A DNA stretch of 64,000 bases, taken from assembly GCA_022711755.1 (NCBI GenBank), contig JAKLEA010000008.1, forward strand, positions 62,001-126,000. Reading direction: 5' to 3'. Positions 35,961 through 46,475 of this stretch are shown piece by piece. How positions within the stretch are numbered: position 1 is the first letter of the stretch; every line of letters starts with the position of its first letter. Below the pieces are notes generated by a model. It made no database searches, had not been told where the DNA came from, and worked only from the letters and a program-made list of their open reading frames with translations. This DNA comes from Planctomycetota bacterium (lineage in GTDB: Bacteria; Planctomycetota; Brocadiia; SM23-32; JAKLEA01). A program made the position numbers and the translations under genes.

Positions 35961-36989
35961 CTACTTCAGCATCGCCTCCGGCAGGTTGTCCAGGTCCACA
36001 ACCTCGCCAGTCGCCGCCGAATGAAGCACTGCCAGCCCGATTGTCGTCGCCTCCAGCGCATGCCGTCCCGTTGACACGGGGGCCTTGCCTTCTCGAATGG
36101 TCTGCATCCATGAGACCATCTGGTCGGCGAACATGTCATTCTTCTCGAACGAGTAGAGCTTCTGATCGCCCCGGCTGCGGATACAGTATGCGGCCCTTTT
36201 GTCGGGGTCTTCGCCTTCCGGCGGCGGGACGGTGTCATGAGAGAAGCCGCCCATCATGGCCACCACGTCATTGACCGAGGTTGTGGAGTTGTTCTTCAGA
36301 CAGCCCCAGGACCAGCACATGAGCAACTGGTCGCCGCTCTTGAAGTCAATGATCGCCGTGCCGCTGTCAAACGCCGTGTGCTCCGGGTCGAAGGTTCTCA
36401 TGCTGGCGTAGACTCGCTTTGCCGGGCCGAACATCTTGAGAGCGTAGTCGTAATTATGTACCGCCCCGTCAATGAGCGGCCCTCCCCCGATCTTGGCATC
36501 GCAGAACCATGTGTGGCTGGGGCCTCCACCGAACGAACCGACCGAGCGCCAGACGACCGGACGGCCTATCCGCCCTGTCTGGATGATGTCGTTCATCGCG
36601 CCCCAGTAGTTGTCATACCGTCGCACGAAGCCCATCGTGAGCGAGACGGTCGAATACTGGCACGCTTCAATCATTCTGTGGCAGTCCTTCACGGACATTG
36701 ACATAGGTTTCTCGCAGAAGACGTGCTTACCGGCCTTGGCGGCAGGGATCACCCCGGCGGGATGGAAGTAGGTCGGAGAAGCCACAATGACGCCCTGAAT
36801 CTCCTCAATCGCCAGAAACTTCTCCTGATCCGTCAGGACGTGTTTGACGTCGAACAGCTTCGCGAAGCTTGAGGCGGCCTCTTCTTTTACGTCAAAACAG
36901 CCGAGGATGTTGACGTCCTTCATCCTCTTGAGGTAGTTCGCGTGATGCCGCGCAATGTTGCCGCACCCGATAAAGCCGAGTTGCACCAT
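35961..36989 (-). CDS. Gfo/Idh/MocA family oxidoreductase
   Basis: 342 residues, standard length. The N-terminal Rossmann motif GFIGCGNIARHHANYL is followed by the family EKP signature in HVFCEKPMSMSVKDC, and then GGPLIDGAVHNYDYALKMFG, which supplies the conserved D-x3-H-x-x-D catalytic pattern. These enzymes oxidise or dehydrate sugars, inositol or their derivatives with NAD(P). The exact substrate is unknown. AGGAG precedes the ATG. It stands alone on the minus strand between the low-GC island and the second glycosidase-like gene; the latter reads divergently about 250 nt away, so the two may share a control region and a carbohydrate pathway. Confidence 0.92.
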   Translation of the reverse strand: MVQLGFIGCGNIARHHANYLKRMKDVNILGCFDVKEEAASSFAKLFDVKHVLTDQEKFLAIEEIQGVIVASPTYFHPAGVIPAAKAGKHVFCEKPMSMSVKDCHRMIEACQYSTVSLTMGFVRRYDNYWGAMNDIIQTGRIGRPVVWRSVGSFGGGPSHTWFCDAKIGGGPLIDGAVHNYDYALKMFGPAKRVYASMRTFDPEHTAFDSGTAIIDFKSGDQLLMCWSWGCLKNNSTTSVNDVVAMMGGFSHDTVPPPEGEDPDKRAAYCIRSRGDQKLYSFEKNDMFADQMVSWMQTIREGKAPVSTGRHALEATTIGLAVLHSAATGEVVDLDNLPEAMLK

Positions 36990-37242
36990 GTCCGCATCTC
37001 CTGTCTTAAGAAACCGGCATGAAATCCCGGAGAGCCGGCAACTTTTTGCGCCGTTCCCCTTGTGGTTATGCTAAGTCGCTGATGCCGCGACGGCAAATGT
37101 TTTCCGGCGGAATCCGAGCGCAAAAAGGCAGTTCGTTTTCATGCCGCTTGACTTCCCCCGCGAACCCTATGAGAATACCCGTTTTGCTGAGGCATTGCGC
37201 ACAGACATCAGCCGAACTCTTTGCCGCGCGGAGCATAGGACC

Positions 37243-40200
37243 ATGCTTTTCTCGACACGCGCTCAGCAGCGCAGCCCGAAGACCGACATCTGGGCGGACT
37301 TTGCGCGCCGCAGTTTCACGGTCGCGCTGGCCGTTGCATTCCTGTTCGGAATGATTCCCGCCGCGGGCTGCCGTTACGTGGACCGCGCAACAACCGGCCC
37401 CGACCGCTGGCACTACGGCTCATACGCAAAACGTCACCCCCTCTACGTCCGCTCGTCTTCCAACTGCGCATTCATTTCAACGATTAGTTTTCCCCTTGCG
37501 GATTATCTTCCAGAAGGCGCGACGACCGACAACCTGATTGCGTATGACACCGACAACGAATGCGAACTGCCCCTCCAGTTTGAGGACAGCGACGGGGACG
37601 GGGTAATTACTCGAACAGACAATGCCTCGGCAATCATCCGCGTTTCACCCCGCCGCTGGCAGCGCGTGTGGCTCTACTGCAAGCCGAAAACCGAGATCAA
37701 ACCCCGACAGAAGCCGCCGGAGTGGACTGTTGCGGGGGAAGGCGATTTTGTGACAGTCCGCGGGACGGACGTGTCAGGAAGGGAAATCGTTATCGAACTT
37801 TCCCCGGCGGAGTTTCTGCCCAGGGGGATAAGCGTCGCAGGTCGAAAGACGAATATGGTCACGGAATGGCCCGCGTGGAGCGCCGCGAAGAGCGACAGCG
37901 TCAAGTGGCGCGCCGGGCCGGTCAGGGCTGAAATGGTTTCCGCAGGCAAACACGGAAACAGAAGGCTCAGCGTTGATTCGCTGGGGCGGCTGACCTTCGA
38001 CCTGGGACTTGCATCGTCGCCCGCCGATCCGAAAAAGGATCTGATTCTGAAGGCGGGGACGGCGTGGACAGGCGAGGAAATACCCGTTTTCGCAAGCGGC
38101 GGGGCGTGGCGATTCTTCGAGAATGCGGCGCACCTGAAAGGCGCGATAGAGAAGCTGGACAAGTCGCTGCTTCGCTTCCCGAACGCCCCGGATGACGCAT
38201 GCGCGATCTGCCGGGCGAATGGAGGGGCAGGCGGCGTCATAGCGCGGGAATCCGGCGTCGGCTTCTGCATTGCGCAGCGTTTCCCCGGCGCGGATGCCGC
38301 CTTGTTGACGCGCGGGAGTGAGATCAGCTTCCAGGCCGACATGGCTGAATCCGCCGGCAGAGAGGGCGAATACGCATGCGAGTTCGGCTTTGACTGGGGC
38401 AAGGGGGCTAATGCCGGTTTTGTCATGCAAGTTCTGACTCGGGAAGATGCAAAAGACGCGCAACGAATGGTGTCGGCACTGGACGGTCTTTTCTGCAATC
38501 TGGATGTCATCAACGAGGCCTCTCTGACAGCAATCCTGGCAACCGAGGCCGGATCGTATTCTGAACTCGGTCTTCCGGAAAATGGGGCGAACGATGTTCT
38601 GATTCGCGCCAGGGCGACATCAGACAGGGATGCGGACGCATTGAAGCGCCTTGAGAATCGGATAGCCGATCTTTATGCCGAGGCGGACAGCCTTTCCCTG
38701 TCCGGGCTGGCTAACGCCGGGGCGAGAATCAGGCTGAGAAACGCCGCCAACTTCATCAGCGCCGCCAGGCGCGACAATGAATTCGACAACCACGGCGCTT
38801 TCCTGACACGCCTTCTGAAGGCTCGGGATGAAACTGCGGTCGCCGAATCCCTGATGAAACGCGCGCGGGATATCGGCGTCGGAAAACTCATAATGCGGGA
38901 TGATCTCCCCCCGACGACCGTTTTCGGAGCGGTAATGTCCACTCCAATGCCCGGATTGAACGCCTCCGGCAGGGAGAATCCTGATTTCTATTCCGTCCTG
39001 ACCTCCCTGGGGATCAACGCAATCATGCCCCAAAGCCCGGCTGGAACCGGATCGCTCAGCACAGACGCGCTGCGCAATGACATGAGATTCGACAGGCTTT
39101 TCAGCGTCTGGAAGCAGAACGATATGAAGGTTCTGCTGCCAATCGCGTCAGGCAATCCGGAAAGTTATTTCCGCGAGTTGTATAAGCTGTATGGAGCCGA
39201 TCCGGAGACGATTGCCGGATGGCTTGGGCCTGATCTGCCGTGCGGCGATCCCCGGACATTCGTCACCGATCCAAAAGAGAAAACCGGCTTCAGGCAATGG
39301 CTGACCGCCAGATACGGTTCCCTCGACGCATTGAACAAGCGATGGAAAACATCCTTTCCTGACTGGTCGAAAGTTGAGGCCCCGAATCCAAAACCCGGCG
39401 CGGATACGCAGAAGGCGTGGACGGTTCCGGACGAAATTGACTGGGCGACGGCTGACATGCTGGAGTACGGTCTTTCGGAACATCGCCGACGCCTTGCCGG
39501 AAGTCTGGCGTGGATGAGCGAGGATACGCACTCAAGACCGATCATGTGGCCGCAGGCGTTGACGGTTCTCAACAGCAGGGAATCGCTTCTCTCGCAGTGC
39601 AGCGACGGCTTCATAATGGCAGAGGCGTCGCGCAAGGCTTGCAGCCTGAAGGTCCCGCTCTGCGCGCGCCCGGATGCCTTCCAGTCAATCGCGCAGATGG
39701 GATTCGCAAGCGAGGGCGAGAAGGCGCTCTGGGTCACTGACTTCTGCCTGCCCGGCGTGGCAAATCCCATTTTGCCGCCCGATCCCGACCTTCTCAGGAG
39801 GTTCATCTGGGCGGCTCTGGCCTATGACGTCAGGGGATTCTTCTGCCGCAACTGGGAGCCGCTTTCCTGGCTCAACATTGACGGAACCTTCACAGACGCG
39901 GCCATTGCGTTCGCCAATGCCAGGGCTGAGGCTGGGGAGCTGGCGCAACCACTGCGGCTTCACCGCAATATTCTTGTCGGCGTTCTGTATTCGCGCGCAT
40001 GCGCGACACGCGATCAGCTTGACCCTAACGGGCGGGCCGTCGCGTCATGCCTGAAGGCCCTGCTTGATGCCGATGTGCCGGCGTCCACGGTTGATGCCGA
40101 GGCTGTGCTGGCGGGGGGGCTTTCCAAGTATGAAGTGCTCCTGATTCCGGCAACGCCATACATTGAAAAAGGGCTGAAGCCGAAGATTGAGGAATTCGTC

Positions 40201-40812
40201 GCCAACGGCGGCGTTCTAATCGCAGAGTGCCCGATAGCGGTCTATGATCTTGACGGCAAGCCGCAAGAAACGGTTCCCGGCGACGGTCTGGCCGAAATCT
40301 TCGGCGCGCGCTGCCTGACCAATGGACGTCCGCTTGCCCCGCCTCCGGCAGGGAGCAACGAATTCTCAATTCTGGAGTGCAACGGGGCCGTGCCGCTGGA
40401 GCTTGCAACGGGCAACTTTTCTGTGTCACTGACGGACCCGACGTGGGCAAGCTGGCGGAAAATCAAGAACGGCACGGCTGTCCTGCTTGGCAGGCGCGCG
40501 CAGGAGGACATTGCCAAAAGCTTGCAGGCGGCCGGTTGGAAGCCGCCGGTGCGAGTGGAGGAGGCGCAACCCAAGCAGACCGAAACGCTGCTCCTGGGCG
40601 GCGACCTCGTAGATTACATGGTGATACTCAACCACGGAACGGCGCGGAAGGTTACGGTCCGCATTGACGACCTTCGCGTGCGCGCCCTGGGGGACAAAGT
40701 TTTCGATGTCTTCTCGCTGGATGGCTATGACGTTGTGCGGGAGAAGGACGGCTGGCTGCGGCTGGATATACGCCTGAAGGACTACGACATTCTTCTCATA
40801 CCCCTACACTGA
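37243..40812 (+). CDS. Glycosidase-like (GH42/beta-galactosidase-related) lipoprotein
   Basis: About 1189 residues. The N-terminus FARRSFTVALAVAFLFGMIP followed by AAGC is a lipoprotein signal. A large beta domain reaches about residue 540. A TIM-barrel-like part begins near TTVFGAVMSTPMPG. Near residue 685 FRQWLTARYGSLDALNKRW is a GH42-type helix, as in the other two glycosidases of this window. A GATase-like segment (KYEVLLIPATPYIEKGLKPK, then EEFVANGGVLIAECP) follows, and a final beta domain. I do not find the usual NE(P/Y) acid/base motif, so activity is uncertain. GGAG lies 9 nt before ATG 37243; the frame is open from 37141. The 3' end overlaps the convergent YfhO-like gene by 9 bp. Confidence 0.72.
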   Translation: MLFSTRAQQRSPKTDIWADFARRSFTVALAVAFLFGMIPAAGCRYVDRATTGPDRWHYGSYAKRHPLYVRSSSNCAFISTISFPLADYLPEGATTDNLIAYDTDNECELPLQFEDSDGDGVITRTDNASAIIRVSPRRWQRVWLYCKPKTEIKPRQKPPEWTVAGEGDFVTVRGTDVSGREIVIELSPAEFLPRGISVAGRKTNMVTEWPAWSAAKSDSVKWRAGPVRAEMVSAGKHGNRRLSVDSLGRLTFDLGLASSPADPKKDLILKAGTAWTGEEIPVFASGGAWRFFENAAHLKGAIEKLDKSLLRFPNAPDDACAICRANGGAGGVIARESGVGFCIAQRFPGADAALLTRGSEISFQADMAESAGREGEYACEFGFDWGKGANAGFVMQVLTREDAKDAQRMVSALDGLFCNLDVINEASLTAILATEAGSYSELGLPENGANDVLIRARATSDRDADALKRLENRIADLYAEADSLSLSGLANAGARIRLRNAANFISAARRDNEFDNHGAFLTRLLKARDETAVAESLMKRARDIGVGKLIMRDDLPPTTVFGAVMSTPMPGLNASGRENPDFYSVLTSLGINAIMPQSPAGTGSLSTDALRNDMRFDRLFSVWKQNDMKVLLPIASGNPESYFRELYKLYGADPETIAGWLGPDLPCGDPRTFVTDPKEKTGFRQWLTARYGSLDALNKRWKTSFPDWSKVEAPNPKPGADTQKAWTVPDEIDWATADMLEYGLSEHRRRLAGSLAWMSEDTHSRPIMWPQALTVLNSRESLLSQCSDGFIMAEASRKACSLKVPLCARPDAFQSIAQMGFASEGEKALWVTDFCLPGVANPILPPDPDLLRRFIWAALAYDVRGFFCRNWEPLSWLNIDGTFTDAAIAFANARAEAGELAQPLRLHRNILVGVLYSRACATRDQLDPNGRAVASCLKALLDADVPASTVDAEAVLAGGLSKYEVLLIPATPYIEKGLKPKIEEFVANGGVLIAECPIAVYDLDGKPQETVPGDGLAEIFGARCLTNGRPLAPPPAGSNEFSILECNGAVPLELATGNFSVSLTDPTWASWRKIKNGTAVLLGRRAQEDIAKSLQAAGWKPPVRVEEAQPKQTETLLLGGDLVDYMVILNHGTARKVTVRIDDLRVRALGDKVFDVFSLDGYDVVREKDGWLRLDIRLKDYDILLIPLH

Positions 40813-43149
40813 CGGGCCGTCACATCGTTTCGACAGGCAGGGGAACAGGCTGAATATCGCAAGCGCAGCCAGCATGCCCCCGGTTATCAGAAGGCCCGTT
40901 GACAACGAGCGCGGACGATAAGTCATCTCAATATTATGACTGCCCGGAGGGACAAGACATCCCCGGAAAGCGTAATTCAGCCTGAGCGTTTCCGTTTCCC
41001 GCCCGTCAATGCGCGTCGCCCATCCTGGATACCAGATATCGGACAGGACGAGTATCCCCCCCCCTCCCTCAGTCTCGAACGAGAGGCGCGTCGGCGAGAG
41101 CCGCATGGCCTTTATATCGCTTCCGGTCCAACTCGCGGCTTCCGCCGGCAGAGCGGCGGAAACAAGCGCCTCCGAAGCCGGGTCCCAGTCCCCCGCGTGC
41201 ATGGCTTTCAACGCTTCATCGTCCGTCATTCGCCTGCCTCGCGGCACGATCAGGGCGCGCGCAAGCGCTCCTTTCAGCGTATCAATCTCGAGCGATAATG
41301 GCCTTCCTTCGGGATCGGTCTTAAGCCTGATCCTGTGAGTCACGCCCAGGAACGAAAAAAGTTTTTCCGCTCCGGGCGGTTCGGGACCATCGGAGACCGT
41401 GAAGTCCAGAACATTAAAGTAGCTCATTAAGGGAGCGCTCGGGCCGAAACCTGTCGCGCTCACTCGCCCAGCCGGCTGGTTGCGCCACCTCATGCCCGAG
41501 AGATTCATCCATTGGGCCATGCGTTCGGGCGTCTCAGCAGTTGCGGTTATGAGTTTCGATGCGTCCCGGAAGGAGAATGCGATTCGTTGGGCATCCGGAG
41601 TCTGCTCGCGCAACCTTCTCGCGTTCTCCTTGAGGGAGGCGAGCGGGATGGTCGGATTCAGGCGGAAATTCTGAACGGCCATGTCGAAAACAAGCAGGAC
41701 GACAATGAGCTTCTGGAGATGATGACCCGTCGTTCCCGCATGGCCGGCCGGTTTGCGCGAAGCAATCAGCGCAATACTCCACGAAATCAGGGCAATGCAT
41801 CCGGGCGCGAATGCCCTGATCATGCGGGCCGAACCGCCCGCGAGATGGTCCCGGATCGCCGCAATGCCGAGGATAATGGAGACAACCGCGATGAGGGGCG
41901 CGACAAAAAGCCCTGCGCCGGAAGCAGGACGGGTGCGCTGTTCAATTCCTACGGTGAGCAGATCAAAACCGAAGGCCGCCGCAACCGGCAGCGCGAAAGC
42001 CGCCGGCTCAAAAGCCTTGGCCGGAAACCGAAAGATTCCCGCTCCGGGCAGCATCTTCATCATGCGCCAAAGGATGAAATCGCCTCCCAACGCGAGAATT
42101 GCGAATAAGAAGAATCCTGCGCAGAAAAAACGCGCCCGCCAACTCCCAGTGATGAGCGCCGACGCTGCAAAACCGGCGACCATCGCGCCGCTGTAGGGCG
42201 ACCAGACGTATCGTTGCAGGTAACCGCCGATCTCCCAGTCCGGGCCGGGCCGGGCGAAGAACTCCGCGTTCATCACTCGGGCGATGTCCTGAAGCGTGAA
42301 AGCCCAGAGATTGCCGGATGCGTCGTCCAGATGCGGGCGCACACTGTAAGGGATCAATTCCAGGGACGGCAATATCTGGACAGCGGCAAGGCACGCCCCT
42401 ATCAGGGGCGTCAACCCGAAAACCATGAGCTTTATAATCGGTCTTTTTCCGCGTTCCTGAAATCCCGTTACAATAACGGATTCGTTTGATTTTTTCGGCT
42501 CAAAGAGACCCGATGCGCAAACAGCGTAAGCGCCAACTAGTATGCCGGAATAGAACGTAATCTCAGGCTGGCCGGCCAGCAGCGTCCAGCCCCAGCCGCA
42601 ACACAGCAGCGCGAATCGCCCGCGCGTCGGTTGTTCGATCAACCGGTCGGTCAGAATCAAAAGCCACGGAACCCACGTCATCGTGCAGAGCGGACTGGTG
42701 TATTCAACGCCCGAAAGATACGTCCCGCCGAAGCTGAATCCAAATGCGCCGAACGCCGCCCCCGGCCTGCTCACGCCCCATCGCCTGAGCATAAGCCATG
42801 TCCCCCACGCGGCGAACGCGCAATGCGCGGCATATATCAGGCCAAGCGTCGTCGGGCATGGGGCCAGCCAGTAAAACCAGAATGGCGGATAAAGGATCAT
42901 CATATTCCACGTGGCAAGTATCGGCACGCCGCATGCATTGTCCGGATACCAGGTTGGGAACTCTCCCTGGCGGATGCATTGAGCGGCGAACTCCATGGCC
43001 GGATAAAGGAAGCATCCAAAATCCCGGATAAAAAAAACATGGTTCAGGAATACGACCTTGCAGAAGAACGCGCACCCCAGCGCGAACGCAAGAAGCGCGA
43101 AACCCCATCTAGGGCGCGAATCATCGCCGTTTCGCTCCCCCCCGCTCAT
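40804..43149 (-). CDS. YfhO-like polytopic membrane protein (GT-C type)
   Basis: 781 residues with about a dozen hydrophobic helices. [20 protein letters not shown], then [11 protein letters not shown], early in the protein, matches the YfhO-family motif in which an arginine/aspartate loop follows the first helix ([18 protein letters not shown]). The C-terminal periplasmic domain, with [17 protein letters not shown] and [19 protein letters not shown], is also typical of YfhO. Bacillus YfhO is linked to glycosylation of lipoteichoic acid; here it is more likely an undecaprenyl-sugar-dependent glycosyltransferase (inference). The ATG overlaps the stop codon of the GT2 gene by 4 bp (ATGA), so the two are translationally coupled. 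Confidence 0.82.
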   Translation of the reverse strand: MSGGERNGDDSRPRWGFALLAFALGCAFFCKVVFLNHVFFIRDFGCFLYPAMEFAAQCIRQGEFPTWYPDNACGVPILATWNMMILYPPFWFYWLAPCPTTLGLIYAAHCAFAAWGTWLMLRRWGVSRPGAAFGAFGFSFGGTYLSGVEYTSPLCTMTWVPWLLILTDRLIEQPTRGRFALLCCGWGWTLLAGQPEITFYSGILVGAYAVCASGLFEPKKSNESVIVTGFQERGKRPIIKLMVFGLTPLIGACLAAVQILPSLELIPYSVRPHLDDASGNLWAFTLQDIARVMNAEFFARPGPDWEIGGYLQRYVWSPYSGAMVAGFAASALITGSWRARFFCAGFFLFAILALGGDFILWRMMKMLPGAGIFRFPAKAFEPAAFALPVAAAFGFDLLTVGIEQRTRPASGAGLFVAPLIAVVSIILGIAAIRDHLAGGSARMIRAFAPGCIALISWSIALIASRKPAGHAGTTGHHLQKLIVVLLVFDMAVQNFRLNPTIPLASLKENARRLREQTPDAQRIAFSFRDASKLITATAETPERMAQWMNLSGMRWRNQPAGRVSATGFGPSAPLMSYFNVLDFTVSDGPEPPGAEKLFSFLGVTHRIRLKTDPEGRPLSLEIDTLKGALARALIVPRGRRMTDDEALKAMHAGDWDPASEALVSAALPAEAASWTGSDIKAMRLSPTRLSFETEGGGGILVLSDIWYPGWATRIDGRETETLRLNYAFRGCLVPPGSHNIEMTYRPRSLSTGLLITGGMLAALAIFSLFPCLSKRCDGPSV

Positions 43150-43931
43150 CCGGACGCCTCCGATGAACCGTCCGCAGCCTGAAACAGTCTGCTGCGCGCA
43201 ATGCCCGACCTGTGGAGAAAGAAACGGGCGACAGTCGCAAGATTCCCAAGCCCATAAGCGACTGAATTGCTGAAGTTTATCGAGCTTGCCTCTGGCATGT
43301 AGCGCACCGGCACGGGCACATCGCCGATCCTGAATCCAAAATGAACGGCCTGAACGAGGAACTGCGTATCGAATATGAAGCCGTTGCCGTTGGCGTGGTA
43401 CGGAATCGTTTCAAGCACGCGCCTCGTATAGCCGCGATAACCCGTATGCCACTCGCCGAGGTTCTGCCCAAGCGCCATGTTCTCGAAAAGCGTCAGGCCC
43501 CGGTTGGCTATGTACTTCCAGACCGGCATCCCGTTGCCAAGAGCCTCCCTGCGCGTGCGGATGCGGCAACCCAGCACGATATCGCAGATGTCATTTTCCA
43601 GAAAACCGCAGACATGCGGCAGAAGGCGGCTGTCATACTGGTAGTCCGGATGGATCATGACGATCATGTCCGCCCCGCGTTTCAGCGCTGCGTCATAACA
43701 AGTTTTCTGATTGCCCCCATAACCCAGGTTGCGCTCGTGCTCAATAACCGTGAGACCGAGCCGGCGGGCGACATCCACAGTTCCGTCGCCGCTGCAATCA
43801 TCAACAAGAATGATTTCATCAACCGTCCCGGGCGGAATGTCGGCGACGGTTCTCTCCAGCGTCGTCGCGGCGTTGTAGGCCGGCATGACGACTATCACCC
43901 TGGAACGTTTTCTTGCGATAGATTCCGCCAC
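43146..43931 (-). CDS. Family 2 glycosyltransferase (polyprenyl-phosphate sugar synthase-like)
   Basis: About 261 residues. The GT-A fold is evident from [20 protein letters not shown], then [14 protein letters not shown] (first Asp pair), [27 protein letters not shown] (D-x-D-like metal site), and [12 protein letters not shown]. This set is typical of dolichol- or undecaprenyl-phosphate mannosyl/glucosyl transferases. No C-terminal membrane helix pair is present. It probably makes the lipid-linked donor used by the YfhO-like enzyme encoded next (ATGA overlap), a recurring genomic pairing. The start is a GTG with GGGA 9 nt upstream; an in-frame TTG lies at 43940. Confidence 0.9.
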   Translation of the reverse strand: MAESIARKRSRVIVVMPAYNAATTLERTVADIPPGTVDEIILVDDCSGDGTVDVARRLGLTVIEHERNLGYGGNQKTCYDAALKRGADMIVMIHPDYQYDSRLLPHVCGFLENDICDIVLGCRIRTRREALGNGMPVWKYIANRGLTLFENMALGQNLGEWHTGYRGYTRRVLETIPYHANGNGFIFDTQFLVQAVHFGFRIGDVPVPVRYMPEASSINFSNSVAYGLGNLATVARFFLHRSGIARSRLFQAADGSSEASG

Positions 43932-44044
43932 GTAAGTCAATCCCGGTCATTCTGGTCGCGCGGAACAGCAAATTGAAACTGACGTCAGTCTACTTTCCGT
44001 CGGGGCTGACCGCAACGAGACAGTTGCGGACGCGAAATGCTGAT

Positions 44045-44073
44045 TTGATGGACGGCATGTTACATGATACCAT
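44045..44073 (+). promoter_or_regulatory. Candidate promoter of the MarC-family gene
   Basis: TTGATG (44045-44050), a 17-nt spacer and TACCAT (44068-44073) lie about 60 nt before the start codon. Spacing is ideal; each hexamer matches consensus at four positions. Confidence 0.35.
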
Positions 44074-44134
44074 CTATCCCATGTGGCAATGCGGTCTGTA
44101 ACCTGGCGACTCAGCCGGCGCGGACGGGCAAGCG

Positions 44135-44725
44135 ATGAAAATATTCTGGCTCTGTTTTTTCCCATTGTTTGTCGCAGTTGACGCGATCGGCGTCCTGCCG
44201 ATATTCATCAATCTGGTCGAGGAACTGGCCCCGGAGCGAATCCGCAGGATCGTCATTCAGTCCGTCGTCACCGCAGCGGCAGTAGCCCTCGGGTTCCTGG
44301 CCATAGGAACCGCAGTCCTGAACTTTCTTGGCGTCAGTGTGGCGGATTTCCTCGTCGCCGGCGGAACTCTCCTCTTCGCCATCTCAATGACTGATCTTGT
44401 CACGCCTGAGAAGAAACGCCATTACTCAGACCTTGAAAGCATCGGCGCAGTTCCAATCGGTGTTCCGCTGATAGTTGGACCGGCCGTGCTGACCACCGCG
44501 CTGATACTGCTGAGCGAGCACGGAGCCGTATTAACAGTGGCCGCCACAATCGCCAACATCGCCATTGCCGGGGGAATCTTCTGGTCTTCAGGCGCGATTT
44601 TCAAGGTGCTGGGCAAGCCTGGATCAAAGACCGTCTCAAAACTCGCGAGTCTTCTCCTCGCAGCCGTGGCGGTGAAGATGATCCGCAAGGGGATCGTCAT
44701 GATGATCGTTGAATTCCGCGCCTGA
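44135..44725 (+). CDS. MarC-family integral membrane protein
   Basis: 196 residues, about six helices. The family hallmarks are FFPLFVAVDAIGVLPIFINL near the N-terminus, then GTAVLNFLGVSVADFLVAGG, and AVPIGVPLIVGPAVLTTALI in the middle. MarC proteins are inner-membrane proteins once thought to relate to multiple antibiotic resistance; their transport substrate is unknown. The gene stands alone, divergent from the GT2/YfhO unit and convergent with the GT-C/SGNH unit. The ribosome-binding site is weak. Confidence 0.92.
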   Translation: MKIFWLCFFPLFVAVDAIGVLPIFINLVEELAPERIRRIVIQSVVTAAAVALGFLAIGTAVLNFLGVSVADFLVAGGTLLFAISMTDLVTPEKKRHYSDLESIGAVPIGVPLIVGPAVLTTALILLSEHGAVLTVAATIANIAIAGGIFWSSGAIFKVLGKPGSKTVSKLASLLLAAVAVKMIRKGIVMMIVEFRA

Positions 44726-44741
44726 GCCGTCCTCGTCCCGT

Positions 44742-46475
44742 TCACTGCCAGTATGGCCAGGTAATTTTCGGATCAGCTTCCTCCCCGTCCCCGCGCATCA
44801 GCACGACCACCCCATGATACGAGACACCGTAACCGAGTTGCCTGGTTTCACCGAATCGTTTGACCGGCCTGAAGTTTTCGCGTATCCAGTCCCCAAGTAT
44901 TACACAGTGCGTTCTTCCGAAGATTTCCGGCCCGCCCGCGTGTTCCATGTGCTCGTTCGCCCAGATTATGAAACGCGTCCCCTTTGCTTGAAGTTCAGCG
45001 ATAATCCTTCGCTGTTCCTCTTCGCCGACATGCAGATATCGGGAAAAATCCGTTATACGCGTCGCCTGCGGCCTGTCGGCGAGAAATAGATAAACCCCGT
45101 CCATCGGCACGGCCAGTATTCCCTCTCCGGGGCGGGTTCGGGCGGCGACATAATCGGACGCCTCCTGCACGGTCGTCGCCCAGCTCGTGGGGTCCTGCGG
45201 GTAGCGGATGTGGCTTACGCCGCCTCTGGGATGATAAAGTTCCTCCCACCAGCCGGATATTAGACAAACGCTTGTCGTCCCGTGCGCCAGCGCGAGCAGC
45301 CCTGCCGTCGCAACCCACCCCGCCTGCAGCGGCGATTCATACGGGCGATTCCGGGATCGCGACAAGCCGATTCGCTTCCATATATCGCGCATCACAATCG
45401 TCAGGGAGATTGCAATACCCGGCCCGGCGAAGAACCGCGCCCCGTAGGGGCTGCCCGCAAGCAGAAGCTCAGCCCCCCCCGCGAACAGCCACATCGCGCA
45501 TATCCCCGCGAAATTGCATTCTTCTCGCCCCGAATCCTTGCGGCGCGGCATTGCCGCAATCGCCGAGACAGCGACAAGGGCGGTGACGAATTGAAGATTC
45601 CAGCACTCCCGCGCGAGCCTGTATATCAGCGCTGGAGCAGTCGCGGGCCGGGTCGAAAGCTTCTTCCAGTCCGACATAAGCGTGCCCGTGAAATTCCCAT
45701 AATCGGGGCGATATGCCGGATCGAACGGGAAACAGCGCGGGACGGATTCCGCAGGCGTGGCATGCAGCAATGGAGCATATACCAGCAGCGTCAGTCCGCA
45801 ATAGACGGCCAATGCGATGCCGCAATCGCGCAGGAACACCCGATCCAGGAGCGAACCGCCGGCCCTGAATCGCTCAATCCCAAGCCCCGAGAACATCGCC
45901 ATCGCGAAGGCGATTCCGACGTTCAGCTTCACAAGAGAGGCCAGCCAGATGAATATTGCCGCACAGACGATGTTCCGCCTGCCTCCGCCCTTCAGATACC
46001 TCGCGCAGAATGCCAGCGCCACGGCGCTGAAGAATGCGACGCCGATGTGGTTGCCGGTGTGCGCGTAACCGCGAATCGGAGCGATGCACAGGAATAGAAC
46101 GCCGCACGCCGCCGCCGCGCCCGCTCCGGCAATCTCGAATCCCGCGAAGGCGACGGCCAGCGCCGTCATCCCGACAGCAGCCATCTCTCCAATATCGAAC
46201 GAGCGCATGCTGACTCCGAAGGCCTTGAAGCATCCCGCGTAGTAATACGGCATAAGCGGTCCATACGGCCAGTCGAAGTCAACGTACGGCATCCGACCGT
46301 TCAACGTCATCAAAGCGACGTGCAGGTCCCGCCCGCGGTCGTGTGTATACCAGTCAACGTGACCTGCCTGTCGAGACAGCACGGTCGCCGCCGCAAAGGT
46401 TGTGAAAGCAATGACGGCCAGGCGGGAACCGGTCCATGTCGGTTTCTTCACTTCAGTATCGGGTATCGCCGTCAT
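44742..46475 (-). CDS. GT-C (ArnT/PMT-like) membrane glycosyltransferase
   Basis: 577 residues. The first periplasmic loop carries THDRGRDLHVALMTLNGRM followed by PYVDFDWPYGPLMPYYYAG, in the position of the acidic catalytic loop of GT39/GT83-type enzymes. About ten further helices follow, and a C-terminal soluble domain (about residues 440-577) includes YVAARTRPGEGILAVPMDGV and IIWANEHMEHAGGPEIFGR. Such proteins transfer sugars from polyprenyl-phosphate to lipid or protein acceptors in the periplasm. The ATG overlaps the stop of the SGNH gene by 4 bp. Donor and acceptor cannot be deduced. The gene lies 17 bp from the convergent MarC gene. Confidence 0.8.
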   Translation of the reverse strand: MTAIPDTEVKKPTWTGSRLAVIAFTTFAAATVLSRQAGHVDWYTHDRGRDLHVALMTLNGRMPYVDFDWPYGPLMPYYYAGCFKAFGVSMRSFDIGEMAAVGMTALAVAFAGFEIAGAGAAAACGVLFLCIAPIRGYAHTGNHIGVAFFSAVALAFCARYLKGGGRRNIVCAAIFIWLASLVKLNVGIAFAMAMFSGLGIERFRAGGSLLDRVFLRDCGIALAVYCGLTLLVYAPLLHATPAESVPRCFPFDPAYRPDYGNFTGTLMSDWKKLSTRPATAPALIYRLARECWNLQFVTALVAVSAIAAMPRRKDSGREECNFAGICAMWLFAGGAELLLAGSPYGARFFAGPGIAISLTIVMRDIWKRIGLSRSRNRPYESPLQAGWVATAGLLALAHGTTSVCLISGWWEELYHPRGGVSHIRYPQDPTSWATTVQEASDYVAARTRPGEGILAVPMDGVYLFLADRPQATRITDFSRYLHVGEEEQRRIIAELQAKGTRFIIWANEHMEHAGGPEIFGRTHCVILGDWIRENFRPVKRFGETRQLGYGVSYHGVVVLMRGDGEEADPKITWPYWQ

